A DNA stretch of 64,000 nucleotides from assembly GCA_963760375.1 (NCBI GenBank), contig CAVXCS010000005.1:434001-498000 (forward strand), given 5' to 3'. Below, piece by piece: positions 27,264 through 35,618 of the stretch (within the stretch, counting starts at the first letter, position 1; each line of letters begins with the position of its first letter). Under the pieces are notes generated by a model. It ran no database searches. It saw only the letters and a list, made by a program, of their open reading frames with translations, and was not told where the DNA came from. A program made the translations under genes and the position numbers. This DNA comes from Pelagihabitans sp963760375 (lineage in GTDB: Bacteria; Bacteroidota; Bacteroidia; Flavobacteriales; Flavobacteriaceae).

Positions 27264-27279
27264 TACCGTTTTGACGGTA
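27264..27279. promoter_or_regulatory. Perfect inverted repeat upstream of the histidine kinase gene
   Basis: TACCGT-TTTG-ACGGTA is a six-base perfect inverted repeat, 57 bases before the kinase start, in a region that carries its promoter. It could be an operator or a small hairpin. There is only one copy in the window, so this is weak. Confidence 0.25.
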
Positions 27280-27421
27280 CTACAACGCAGCATATTGAGG
27301 AAAAGTATCCCAGGCCCAGAAAAAAGGTGACGCCAGAGGGTTGGATAAATGCCCACTAATAAGAAAATGATAACGCCCGACCAGCTGCATGCTACATGGC
27401 CTTGGGCCCAAAAACAGCCTG

Positions 27422-30400
27422 CTAATTCATGGCTTGTTGGTCTTGTTTGAGACTGGAGAGGTATTCGATCAGATCTCGAAGTTCCCGTTTGGATATCATC
27501 AAGCCCATAGCGGGCATTGCCGATGGCATATTCTCCCTTTTTTGGATTCGAGAGGCGGCAATTTCCATAGGTTCGGCATCCGAAGTGCGGATCAACAAAG
27601 CGTCTTTGGTTTCCTCTTCCAGAATACCGGTTACTTGTTGGCCATCTTTGAGCGTGATCACCACGGTGCCGTATCCCGGTGCCAAACGTGCACCCGGTTC
27701 GATCAGGGATTCCAGAATTTGCTCCCGTGTTAGCATGGCCCCTATATTATCCAAGGGCGGGCCCACTTTTCCACCGGAACCTGCAACCGCATGGCAGCGC
27801 ACACATTGGGCGGTAGGATTATTCGTAAAAACGCCCCGGCCTTGCCACCATCGGCCGCCATATAGGGTTTCCTGATAGGCATCAACGGTATGTCCGCCAC
27901 TTTTGAGTTGGCCCAATTGTGCGATGAGGTCCTCTGATTTTGAAGCCTCGACCGCTTCGATCAAGTCGAGTATCACGTTCGGTGAAAGTTGGTTTTGTTT
28001 TCCTTTTTGGATCAGGTTTTTTAATATCGGTTCGCTTTTGGCAAGGGGCATGTCTCCCAAAACGCCAAGCATACGTTGTTGTTCCCCGCCCGAACCGGTC
28101 TTGAAAAAGGCATCGACAAGGATGGGCAATTGCGAATCGGGAATTTCCAATTTGCCCAGCAGGCCCACAGCGGTTTCCCGTACTTCTTGTGATGGATCGC
28201 GCATGCCGAGATTCAAGGCATCATTGACCTTCTCTTTTTCCAGGACCCCCAATGCTTCCAGCATGGCGGCCCTTACCGATGGATCTGCGTTTTTTCGCAT
28301 GATTTCCAGCAGCTCCTTGTTGTGGTTTTCGATTCCCAAGGCGGCCAGGGTTTTGGACACCCCGATCAGCAGGTCGGGATCTTTTTCCTTGAGAAATATG
28401 GGTATTTCATGTTCCATTTTAGATTTGATCAAGGCCGAATCCCTACGTACTTCACCCCTAAAACGACCATCAACCCTATCCAAAACGGAGGGGTTCGCCC
28501 AGTTGGCCATGGTGGCCAAAGCTTCACCCCTGAGGTTATTGGGCACGTCGGTACGTTTGGAGAAGGCGATCAGGTTATCCAGTTCTTGATCACCACCTAC
28601 ACGAAGCGCCGCATTGATGGCTCGGCGGAGTAGGGGTTCGGAAGTCAAATTGGCTGCTGCCAACATGCCCGCAAGGGCTGGCATCGCTTCAGGTATCGAC
28701 CAGTCATCATTGATGGCCCTGGCGGCTTCCGCTGCGATATATTCGTCATGGTCTTGTAAAAAAAGCGCCACCTCGGGATGTTGCATGCGCCTCAATACCA
28801 AAACGGCCGCCAGTCTTAGGCTCCTGTTCGGGTCGTTCGCGAGGGCAATGATCGGTTCCGATTTTCCGATCCGGGATAACGCCAAGACCGCGGCATGTCT
28901 CAGATATAGGTCTTCATCGTTATTGGCCGCCAACAGGTCCAGTAAGGGCCCGATTGCCGGTTCATAGGCCATACGGCCCAAGGCCTGTGCCGCATAGAAT
29001 TTGACCCGATCGTTTTCATTTTGAAGCATGGGCACCATTAAAGCCGCGGCGTTATCGTACTTCACATCGCCCACTACCTTGATGGCCTGGGCCACGATTT
29101 CGAGATCTTCATCCCCAAGCAGTTCCAACAGCGGTTCGGCTTTGTCCAGATCGTTCGCGGCGATTTGTCCAATGCCCCAAATGGCATGGATCCTGGCAAA
29201 TTGGTTATTTTCTTCCTTGAGCACTTTCTTCATCGCCCGATAGCCCCAAAAGGTACGGGTGGCCAGCTCGAACTGTGCCTTTTTCCGGATGCGCATATCG
29301 GGGTAACCCAAGAGGGCGACCAATTCGTCGTTGCCCTGGTCGCCATAATCGAGCATCATGAGCTCCTTGGTTTTCTGTCTTTCGATTTCCAGATCATTTT
29401 TATTGGGCGTTACATCGAGTTTCCAGACCCGGCCATAATTTTTGGTCCCCCAGCCGTTCACCCAATCGGCGAGATAGAGTGCCCCATCGGGGCCAAATTG
29501 GATTCCGGTGGGCAGCACCCCGCTCAGCACATCCACCTCATTGTCCAATTCGAAGGAAGCGCCTTTCGGCCTTAGTCCGAATGACCATATATGCGACCTT
29601 GAAGGATCGCCGACAAATTCGACCAAAAAGAACTTGTCGATCCACTCCGAACCCAAGGCCGTGCCCGGATTGAAGGCCATTCCGGTTGGACCGTTGTGAT
29701 AATTGGTGATGGGCGGAATAAAATAAGCGGCCTGTCCCTCCCATCTGGGAACGTACATCTTTTCATCCATCCAAACGTTATAGCCGTTGTTTTTGGCATC
29801 GGTATACTTCCCATATTGCCAGTTCGAACGCCAGCCGGCATCGGATCCTTCGACTAAATGCACCAAGCGTTCACTTTCTCCTGCGTGGTCGCCGTCGTTG
29901 TCTGAAGAAATGATGTTCCCATAGGCATCGAACACAAATTCATGGGTGTTCCGCAAACCCCTGGCAAAAACCTCAAAATTGCTGCCGTCGGGATTACATC
30001 GAACAATGACCCCTTGGTTGGGGTATTTATGGTTGGTACCGTCGAGGGTGGTAAGGTTGGCGCCAATATCGCCTATCCCCCAATAGATTTTCCCGTCGGG
30101 CCCCTCAATGGCGCCCGACATGCCATGGCCGCCAAAACCGATATGCACGGCGAAACCATGTGCAATGGAGGTTTTCTCATCGAGGACCCCATCCCCGTTG
30201 GTATCCCAGAGTCGCCACATATCGGGGCCTACGCCCACAAAAACATCTTCTTTGCGCACCAAAAGCGCCCCTGCCACATCGGTCACTTCCTCGTTGAAAT
30301 CTTCCAATATCCTTGTGGAAATATCGGCCATACCATCTTTATTGGTATCCTCCAATTTCCAAACCTCGTCTTTCTCCACCGTTAAATCGCGCCAATCGTG

Positions 30401-30847
30401 AATGCTGTCGTTGTTCAGGTCGGGAAGCCATGCGTTCTCCTCGCTCAATTCAGGGGCGAAGGTCGCTCTCAAAAAGGCGCGGCGGTCTTCCACCGATTGC
30501 ATGGCGATCGATGGGGTCATCCATTGGCGATAGCCACGGATGTCGAATTCAGAATTTTTGGAACGATTGGTCCGGGTCAGGTAAATGTTACCGGCATCAT
30601 CGATCTGCATGGCAATCGGGTCTGGCGCCAGGGAGTCGGTGGCCCATAGACTGAGCTCAAGTCCGTCTGCAATTTTTGCGGTAATGCGTTCCCGAATTTC
30701 CTTTGCCTTGGCGACGCTTACGGCCGAATCCTCTTGAACGGCCAATGGAATTTCGATTGGCTTTTTGGGTTTGCTATCGCAAGATGAAATTAAAAGGGTT
30801 AAAAAAAGAAACGAAATAGAGTAGTTTACACTTGCGCAGAATCTCAT
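27422..30847 (-). CDS. HEAT-repeat and haem c dehydrogenase lipoprotein (PVC-type)
   Basis: A 1141-residue exported lipoprotein (lipobox 'LLISSC', then 'DSKPKKP'). The N-terminal half (about 35-470) is a beta-propeller related to the PQQ/sorbosone-type dehydrogenases, with 'GHGMSGAIEGPDGKIYWG' and 'GIQFGPDGALYLADWVNGWG'. The middle (about 500-990) is a long helical HEAT array. The C-terminus is a cytochrome c domain with CVRCH (C1015-H1019) and a Met-rich ligand stretch 'RENMPSAMPAM'. Proteins of this plan are known as PVC-type haem-binding CxxCH proteins (DUF7133), and their substrates are unproven. It is last in a row of same-strand genes with SCO and two TPR genes. The CxxCH, dehydrogenase and SCO combination points to periplasmic electron transfer. 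Confidence 0.9.
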   Translation of the reverse strand: MRFCASVNYSISFLFLTLLISSCDSKPKKPIEIPLAVQEDSAVSVAKAKEIRERITAKIADGLELSLWATDSLAPDPIAMQIDDAGNIYLTRTNRSKNSEFDIRGYRQWMTPSIAMQSVEDRRAFLRATFAPELSEENAWLPDLNNDSIHDWRDLTVEKDEVWKLEDTNKDGMADISTRILEDFNEEVTDVAGALLVRKEDVFVGVGPDMWRLWDTNGDGVLDEKTSIAHGFAVHIGFGGHGMSGAIEGPDGKIYWGIGDIGANLTTLDGTNHKYPNQGVIVRCNPDGSNFEVFARGLRNTHEFVFDAYGNIISSDNDGDHAGESERLVHLVEGSDAGWRSNWQYGKYTDAKNNGYNVWMDEKMYVPRWEGQAAYFIPPITNYHNGPTGMAFNPGTALGSEWIDKFFLVEFVGDPSRSHIWSFGLRPKGASFELDNEVDVLSGVLPTGIQFGPDGALYLADWVNGWGTKNYGRVWKLDVTPNKNDLEIERQKTKELMMLDYGDQGNDELVALLGYPDMRIRKKAQFELATRTFWGYRAMKKVLKEENNQFARIHAIWGIGQIAANDLDKAEPLLELLGDEDLEIVAQAIKVVGDVKYDNAAALMVPMLQNENDRVKFYAAQALGRMAYEPAIGPLLDLLAANNDEDLYLRHAAVLALSRIGKSEPIIALANDPNRSLRLAAVLVLRRMQHPEVALFLQDHDEYIAAEAARAINDDWSIPEAMPALAGMLAAANLTSEPLLRRAINAALRVGGDQELDNLIAFSKRTDVPNNLRGEALATMANWANPSVLDRVDGRFRGEVRRDSALIKSKMEHEIPIFLKEKDPDLLIGVSKTLAALGIENHNKELLEIMRKNADPSVRAAMLEALGVLEKEKVNDALNLGMRDPSQEVRETAVGLLGKLEIPDSQLPILVDAFFKTGSGGEQQRMLGVLGDMPLAKSEPILKNLIQKGKQNQLSPNVILDLIEAVEASKSEDLIAQLGQLKSGGHTVDAYQETLYGGRWWQGRGVFTNNPTAQCVRCHAVAGSGGKVGPPLDNIGAMLTREQILESLIEPGARLAPGYGTVVITLKDGQQVTGILEEETKDALLIRTSDAEPMEIAASRIQKRENMPSAMPAMGLMISKRELRDLIEYLSSLKQDQQAMN

Positions 30848-30982
30848 TGGGCTAAATTTGAAGGGTTGGGCAATGGTTTAAAAATAGGCAATTCCGTTCA
30901 AGTAGAAAATAGGGGATGCCGTAAATAATTATTTATGCAATCATCGCTCAAATGGGGTATGCCGAAATGGCATCATGGCAAG

Positions 30983-31633
30983 CTAATTTAACAATCGCTT
31001 GATGTCTTTGATGAGCTTTTTGAGATCAGCGTTACTGGTGCCATCGTACACGCCCCTTATTCGGCGATTTTGATCGACCAGTATAAAGTTGGGGGTATGA
31101 ATAAAGTCCTGAAGTCCACCATCGCCCTCGTCCACTACGGCAAAATAGCTTTTGCGGGCCAGATCATAGATATGTTTTTTATCCCCTGTGGTGATGTTCC
31201 ATTTTGAATCAAGGACCCCATTTTTATTGGCATACGCCTTTAAGACGGGTACACTATCGAGTTCCGGGGTCACTGAAAGCGACAGGAACTTAACTTCATT
31301 TTCATGTTGGAACACTTGCTGAAGTTTTACCATATTATTGGTCATGATTGGGCAAATGCTGGGGCATCGGGTAAATATGAAATCAGCTACATAGATTTTG
31401 TCCCGGTAATCTTTTTGGGTGATGGTATCCCCATTTTGATTGATCAGTACAAAATCGGCAACCTGATGTGCGCCGCTAGCATTTTGTAAGCTGACGTCGA
31501 CCAATCTAGGATGGAAATCCGAGGGGCGGTAAACGGGCAATTCGTCATCTTTTAAAATAAAAAAGTAAACTGCAAGGGAAGCAACGATCACAGCCATCCC
31601 GCTGAAAATTTTTATAAAAAATGGCTTGCTCAT
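30983..31633 (-). CDS. SCO family copper chaperone/thiol protein
   Basis: A 216-residue membrane-anchored protein (one N-terminal helix, about 7-26) with a periplasmic thioredoxin-like SCO1/SenC domain. The copper/redox CxxxC is in 'FIFTRCPSICPIMTNN' and the third ligand His is in 'QDFIHTPNFILVDQ'. SCO proteins deliver copper to cytochrome oxidase or keep target thiols reduced. Here it lies between the haem c dehydrogenase and two TPR genes and not next to oxidase genes, so it probably serves this locus. Confidence 0.93.
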   Translation of the reverse strand: MSKPFFIKIFSGMAVIVASLAVYFFILKDDELPVYRPSDFHPRLVDVSLQNASGAHQVADFVLINQNGDTITQKDYRDKIYVADFIFTRCPSICPIMTNNMVKLQQVFQHENEVKFLSLSVTPELDSVPVLKAYANKNGVLDSKWNITTGDKKHIYDLARKSYFAVVDEGDGGLQDFIHTPNFILVDQNRRIRGVYDGTSNADLKKLIKDIKRLLN

Positions 31634-31685
31634 GATGTTTGTTTTTCCTTTTGGGTCAAAACCGGAATTGGGTTATCCACAAAGG

Positions 31686-33416
31686 CTAAAGTACGGAGGT
31701 TTCGATGTTGATGTCGGCATGTTGCCAGGCCTGATCGAATTCAAGTTTGATCTTTTTTGATTCCTCTATTTTATGTTGTGCCCTCAAACATTGGTACAAT
31801 CCCATAAGCGACCAGCCATTTTGCCGTAATATGGCCAGATCTTCTTTATAGATTTTTTCCGCTTTTTCGTAATCCTTTGCTTTTAACAATAAGGCCCCTA
31901 AATTCTGTCTTGTCGGAATGTGCCAAGCGGCAGGTTCGGTATAGGTTAACCCGTCTTCCAAAACAACGGCTTTTTCCAGGTGATCGATCGCCTTCACAAG
32001 ATTTCCGTTTAAAGCTTCAAGTTCCCCTGCAACAACTTCATACGCAATTTTCGCCAATGCGGCCGATGAATTGTTGGGGGTGGCGATCAGCTTTTCCAAT
32101 TCCGGATCTTCCATCATTTGTGCTATGGCATCCAATTCTTCTTGCGCCTCCCGCGGGTTATTTTTCCTGATAAAAGCTATACCTCTTGCGTAATGTCGCA
32201 TGAGGCTGAGGTGTTTTATTTCCGGTTTGGGACTCGGTATGGTCAGAATTTCATTCCATCTTCCGAACCTTGTATAGGCCAGCATAGGTGTTGAGGCAAA
32301 ATCCTGTAGGAACGGCATTTCAACAAATTCTCCAATCGGTACTTTTTCCGCCGTTTTTTTTGCGGCGTCGATGGCGATTTCGCTGCTTCCCAATAAGCTG
32401 GAAGCGGACCATAGGAAATGGATATTGTGAGGATAATAGGCCAAGGGGTACAGGCCTTGGGCATAGCATTGTGAGATATAGTCCTCATCGGCAAGGATTG
32501 CAGTTTGGTTTACCTTTACCGCATCTTCATAGCGACCGACGCGGATATAGATATGGGAAGGCATATGTACTATATGTCCCGCACCCGGCATCAAACTCCC
32601 CAATTTATCCGCGCTGGGCACCGCCAAATCTGGCATGGGCAATTCCACCATATGGATATAAAAATGATGGGCTCCCGGATTGTCGGGATTGATTTCCATG
32701 GCCCGTTCCAATGCGGCTTTGGCTCCTTCAATATTGGGAGAAGGGTTCCCATTGGCATCCCAATAGTTCCAAGGCACCGTATTCATTACCGAGTCGGCAT
32801 ATAAAATTTGAACATCGGCATCATCGGGAAATTGGAGCACAACTTTCGCCATGGCGTTCATATATGCCATATTGAGTTCATCGATCGGCTTTGTCAGATC
32901 CGAACTGTACCTTGCGGTGAGCGCTTCAATAAGCGCCTGTTCTTTAGGGGTTGCCGATGATGCCAATACCGTGGCCTTTGCCATTGCTTCATTGATTTTT
33001 ATTTTTCTCTCATCGTCGGGTAGGGGGTCATTGATATTTGGGCCAAGTGCGAACGCTTGTCCCCAAAAGGCCATTGCCGATCCCGGATCCAAACGTGAGG
33101 CTTCCATGAATGATCGATGCCCCTCGGCATGGTTAAAGGCATAGACCAGTTTCAATCCCTGATCGAAGAACATCTGGGCCCTATTGTTTTTGGTGGAAAT
33201 GGGAAAGTGAAGGTTGCCCAGATTATCAAATAAGGGTGCTATTTGTTGGGTACTGTCTATATTGTTCAACAAGAAGTTCGTTGAACTACATGTAATAAAA
33301 TTGAAAGAGGCTTGCTGATAGTTATTGGATGGTGCCACATCGCCCCGGGATTGCAAAAAATAGATAGAAAGCGCAACGCCTATGGACACTGCGATCAATG
33401 GTATCTTTGATTTCAT
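31686..33416 (-). CDS. Exported TPR protein with HxxxH-type motifs (paralogue 1)
   Basis: A 576-residue protein with a short N-terminal membrane helix ('IPLIAVSIGVALSIYFL'), likely a signal anchor. It then has TPR-like helices throughout ('ALEPxxAMAYWG'-type at the start, 'FDQGLKLVYAFNHAEGHRSF'). Two His-containing motifs stand out: 'NPDNPGAHHFYIHMVELP' and 'HMPSHIYIRVGRYEDAVKVN'. The same two motifs occur in the neighbouring paralogue, so the His residues are probably functional, for example in metal or haem binding. No catalytic function is known. It lies 52 bases from SCO and 56 bases from paralogue 2. Confidence 0.85.
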   Translation of the reverse strand: MKSKIPLIAVSIGVALSIYFLQSRGDVAPSNNYQQASFNFITCSSTNFLLNNIDSTQQIAPLFDNLGNLHFPISTKNNRAQMFFDQGLKLVYAFNHAEGHRSFMEASRLDPGSAMAFWGQAFALGPNINDPLPDDERKIKINEAMAKATVLASSATPKEQALIEALTARYSSDLTKPIDELNMAYMNAMAKVVLQFPDDADVQILYADSVMNTVPWNYWDANGNPSPNIEGAKAALERAMEINPDNPGAHHFYIHMVELPMPDLAVPSADKLGSLMPGAGHIVHMPSHIYIRVGRYEDAVKVNQTAILADEDYISQCYAQGLYPLAYYPHNIHFLWSASSLLGSSEIAIDAAKKTAEKVPIGEFVEMPFLQDFASTPMLAYTRFGRWNEILTIPSPKPEIKHLSLMRHYARGIAFIRKNNPREAQEELDAIAQMMEDPELEKLIATPNNSSAALAKIAYEVVAGELEALNGNLVKAIDHLEKAVVLEDGLTYTEPAAWHIPTRQNLGALLLKAKDYEKAEKIYKEDLAILRQNGWSLMGLYQCLRAQHKIEESKKIKLEFDQAWQHADINIETSVL

Positions 33417-33472
33417 ATGTTCGGGTTTTTGATAATAAATTGTCCTTTATCCTAGGCTGAAATGTTCGATTT

Positions 33473-35161
33473 TCAGCTCTGGTGTTGTTGCAAAAAGGTT
33501 TTGGCGATCAAGAGTTCCGGCCTGTCGCCATCAGCCTTGGAACCTTGTTCGGCCAATTGCCTGAAGTATAGGCCTGCCTTTTCCATATCACCTATACTTT
33601 TTGCGGCCATGGCGGCACCATAAATACCGTTGAAACGGTTGGGATGTTGTTTCAGGTCCGATTCATAAGCTGCCAAGGCTTGCTGGGCTTCGCCGGCCAT
33701 CATTAAAAGATCGGCATAGAGTTCACCGGCGGGCAACACTTCACCGGGAGTCACCGGATGTTTGGCCGTACTGTTCTCCATAAGCATTGCAGTGTTCATT
33801 AAAGAAATCGCTTCTGGCAACCAGCCTTTTGCAAATTGTACCCAGGCCTTGGCGCCCAGGATTTGTATTTGAACTTGGTTGGCCGAATAAGAATCCTCCC
33901 GTTGTAAAAGCGATCCATGCAAAGATTCAAGGATCGCTACCTCGTTTTCCGCTGCCCCGATATCACCAGAACGCGCGGATCCAATGGCCCTTGCAAAATG
34001 TATAATTGATTTTTGCCAGGGAAACGCATCCCAATCCAAGGGTAGTTGTGCGGGCAGTTCAAGGGCAGCAGCGGCCTTCCAATCCTTGTTTTCCAGAGCA
34101 ATCCTGGCAGGTATTGCAGCAGCGGTATAGGCAATTTTAAAATTCGCGGGGAATACTTTTTTAAAGGTTTTCAGGTATGCATATTGGTCCAGTGCACTCT
34201 TGTTGTCACCGACCTGCAAATAGGCATAGACCAAATAATCCATTCCATGCACCTCTTCGTCCCAATGGGCGGTCGAATCCAAACTTTGTGAGTAGCAAAG
34301 GGCAGATTCCGTGGCACGTAAATTCGAACTGATCGACTCTTGCCATAAGCCCAAGCGTGTAAAAATATGGGAAGGCATGTGCTGGGCGTGTGAAGAGGCA
34401 GGTGCGATTTGGGCATACCTTCTCGCGGTTGGCAAAGCCAAAATAGCAAGTTCCGGATAATCGTAATTGTGGATAATATAGTGTGCGATGCCCGGATGAT
34501 CGGGCTGGTCGGGGTAAATAGACTCTAATATTTTACCCGACCTAAGTTGCTTTTCATAGGTCTTATCCGCAGGGTCGGCAGTAGCGAGCAAGGCCAAAGC
34601 ATAGAATATGGCCGCTTCCTTGTCGTCTTTGAATCTTTCATAAACGTTTCCCATCTCATTGGAAAAGTTTGTGGTCCGGGTTCTATGATCAACCTTTTCC
34701 CAATCCTTGTAGAACATGCCAATCGCTTTCAAATAGGCGGTTTCCCTAGGCCCCATGACAAGTTTATTGGCAATCTCCAACACTTTGGACCCTTTCTCCA
34801 ATTCTTCACGGGTCGGGGGCGCCCATAGGGAATGAAAGTTACTCATGGCCACGCCCCAGTAGGCCATAGCGCAATCTGGGTCTTGGTCAATGACCTTTAC
34901 AAAGGCTTTCTCCGCTTCGGCATATTCGAAGGAATGCAACAGGGATATTGCCAGATTGAAAGTTTCGCGTGATTCCTCCCTGCAGGATTGCAAAAACTGA
35001 ACCTCCCCAAATTCCCCATTGCCGCATAACAAGAGATTTCCCCGGAGGAGGCCAATAGATGCCAATTCGGGATCGGGATCGTTTCTTTGATCCTTACAAT
35101 TAACATGGACAAGGCAACAACAGCCAATGATGGCCACCCAAAAATTCTTATGGATTTTCAT
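33473..35161 (-). CDS. Exported TPR lipoprotein with HxxxH-type motifs (paralogue 2)
   Basis: A 562-residue probable lipoprotein (signal ending 'VHVNC'). It carries 'LAISLLHSFEYAEAEKAFVK' and 'CAMAYWGVAMSN', then the same His motifs as its neighbour: 'HPGIAHYIIHNYDYPELAIL' and 'HAQHMPSHIFTRLGLWQ'. The overall helical repeat plan is shared, so the pair arose by tandem duplication. Both genes are read toward SCO and the haem c dehydrogenase. The start is the ATG at 35159-35161; a TTG two codons upstream is less likely. Confidence 0.85.
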   Translation of the reverse strand: MKIHKNFWVAIIGCCCLVHVNCKDQRNDPDPELASIGLLRGNLLLCGNGEFGEVQFLQSCREESRETFNLAISLLHSFEYAEAEKAFVKVIDQDPDCAMAYWGVAMSNFHSLWAPPTREELEKGSKVLEIANKLVMGPRETAYLKAIGMFYKDWEKVDHRTRTTNFSNEMGNVYERFKDDKEAAIFYALALLATADPADKTYEKQLRSGKILESIYPDQPDHPGIAHYIIHNYDYPELAILALPTARRYAQIAPASSHAQHMPSHIFTRLGLWQESISSNLRATESALCYSQSLDSTAHWDEEVHGMDYLVYAYLQVGDNKSALDQYAYLKTFKKVFPANFKIAYTAAAIPARIALENKDWKAAAALELPAQLPLDWDAFPWQKSIIHFARAIGSARSGDIGAAENEVAILESLHGSLLQREDSYSANQVQIQILGAKAWVQFAKGWLPEAISLMNTAMLMENSTAKHPVTPGEVLPAGELYADLLMMAGEAQQALAAYESDLKQHPNRFNGIYGAAMAAKSIGDMEKAGLYFRQLAEQGSKADGDRPELLIAKTFLQQHQS

Positions 35162-35377
35162 AACCAAATAATTTACTACCTGGGGGCAAGGATATTGTTC
35201 CGGGGGAGGGTAAGCTGAAGAAAAATGATGCCAACTTCAATTAAAGGTAATCAATTCCCAGACAGGATTACTTTACCGGGGCATCTAAAATTATAAACAT
35301 AACGTTGTACTGCCCTTGATAAGAACGGTCAATTTTTTCTGGAAAATCGATTGAGACTTTACCTACCCGATTTTTGG

Positions 35378-35608
35378 TCACGAGGGATTTGTATCCATTG
35401 CATCGATAATAATATTTGATTTTTCCAGCTCATCCTTATTGACGTAAAGTTCTACCGTTCCGAGCATGGAACTTGCAAAACCGGACAATCGTGCCGATTC
35501 CGCTTCATCTTTGACCACGGCTTCGATGTCTTGTTCGTGAAGGGCATCCACGATTCTTTTGGCCAAAAGGGAATTCCCGGTAAAAATTTTGGTATAGTCG
35601 GTTTGCAT
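35378..35608 (-). CDS. DUF2007 domain protein
   Basis: A small cytoplasmic protein of 76 residues. It matches DUF2007 (putative prokaryotic signal-transducing protein): 'YTKIFTGNSLLAKRIVDAL', a central 'EAVVKDEAESARLSGF', and 'VELYVNKDELEKSNIIIDAM'. This pattern resembles a half ferredoxin-like alpha/beta fold. The role is unknown. It follows the M28 peptidase gene by 10 bases on the same strand and probably shares its transcript. Confidence 0.8.
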   Translation of the reverse strand: MQTDYTKIFTGNSLLAKRIVDALHEQDIEAVVKDEAESARLSGFASSMLGTVELYVNKDELEKSNIIIDAMDTNPS

Positions 35609-35618
35609 GATGTATCAA

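Noticed and set aside
27903..30654. Plus-strand frames over the haem c dehydrogenase gene
   Set aside because: Low-complexity Ser/Arg or Pro-rich products without domains; the minus-strand gene has all the signatures.
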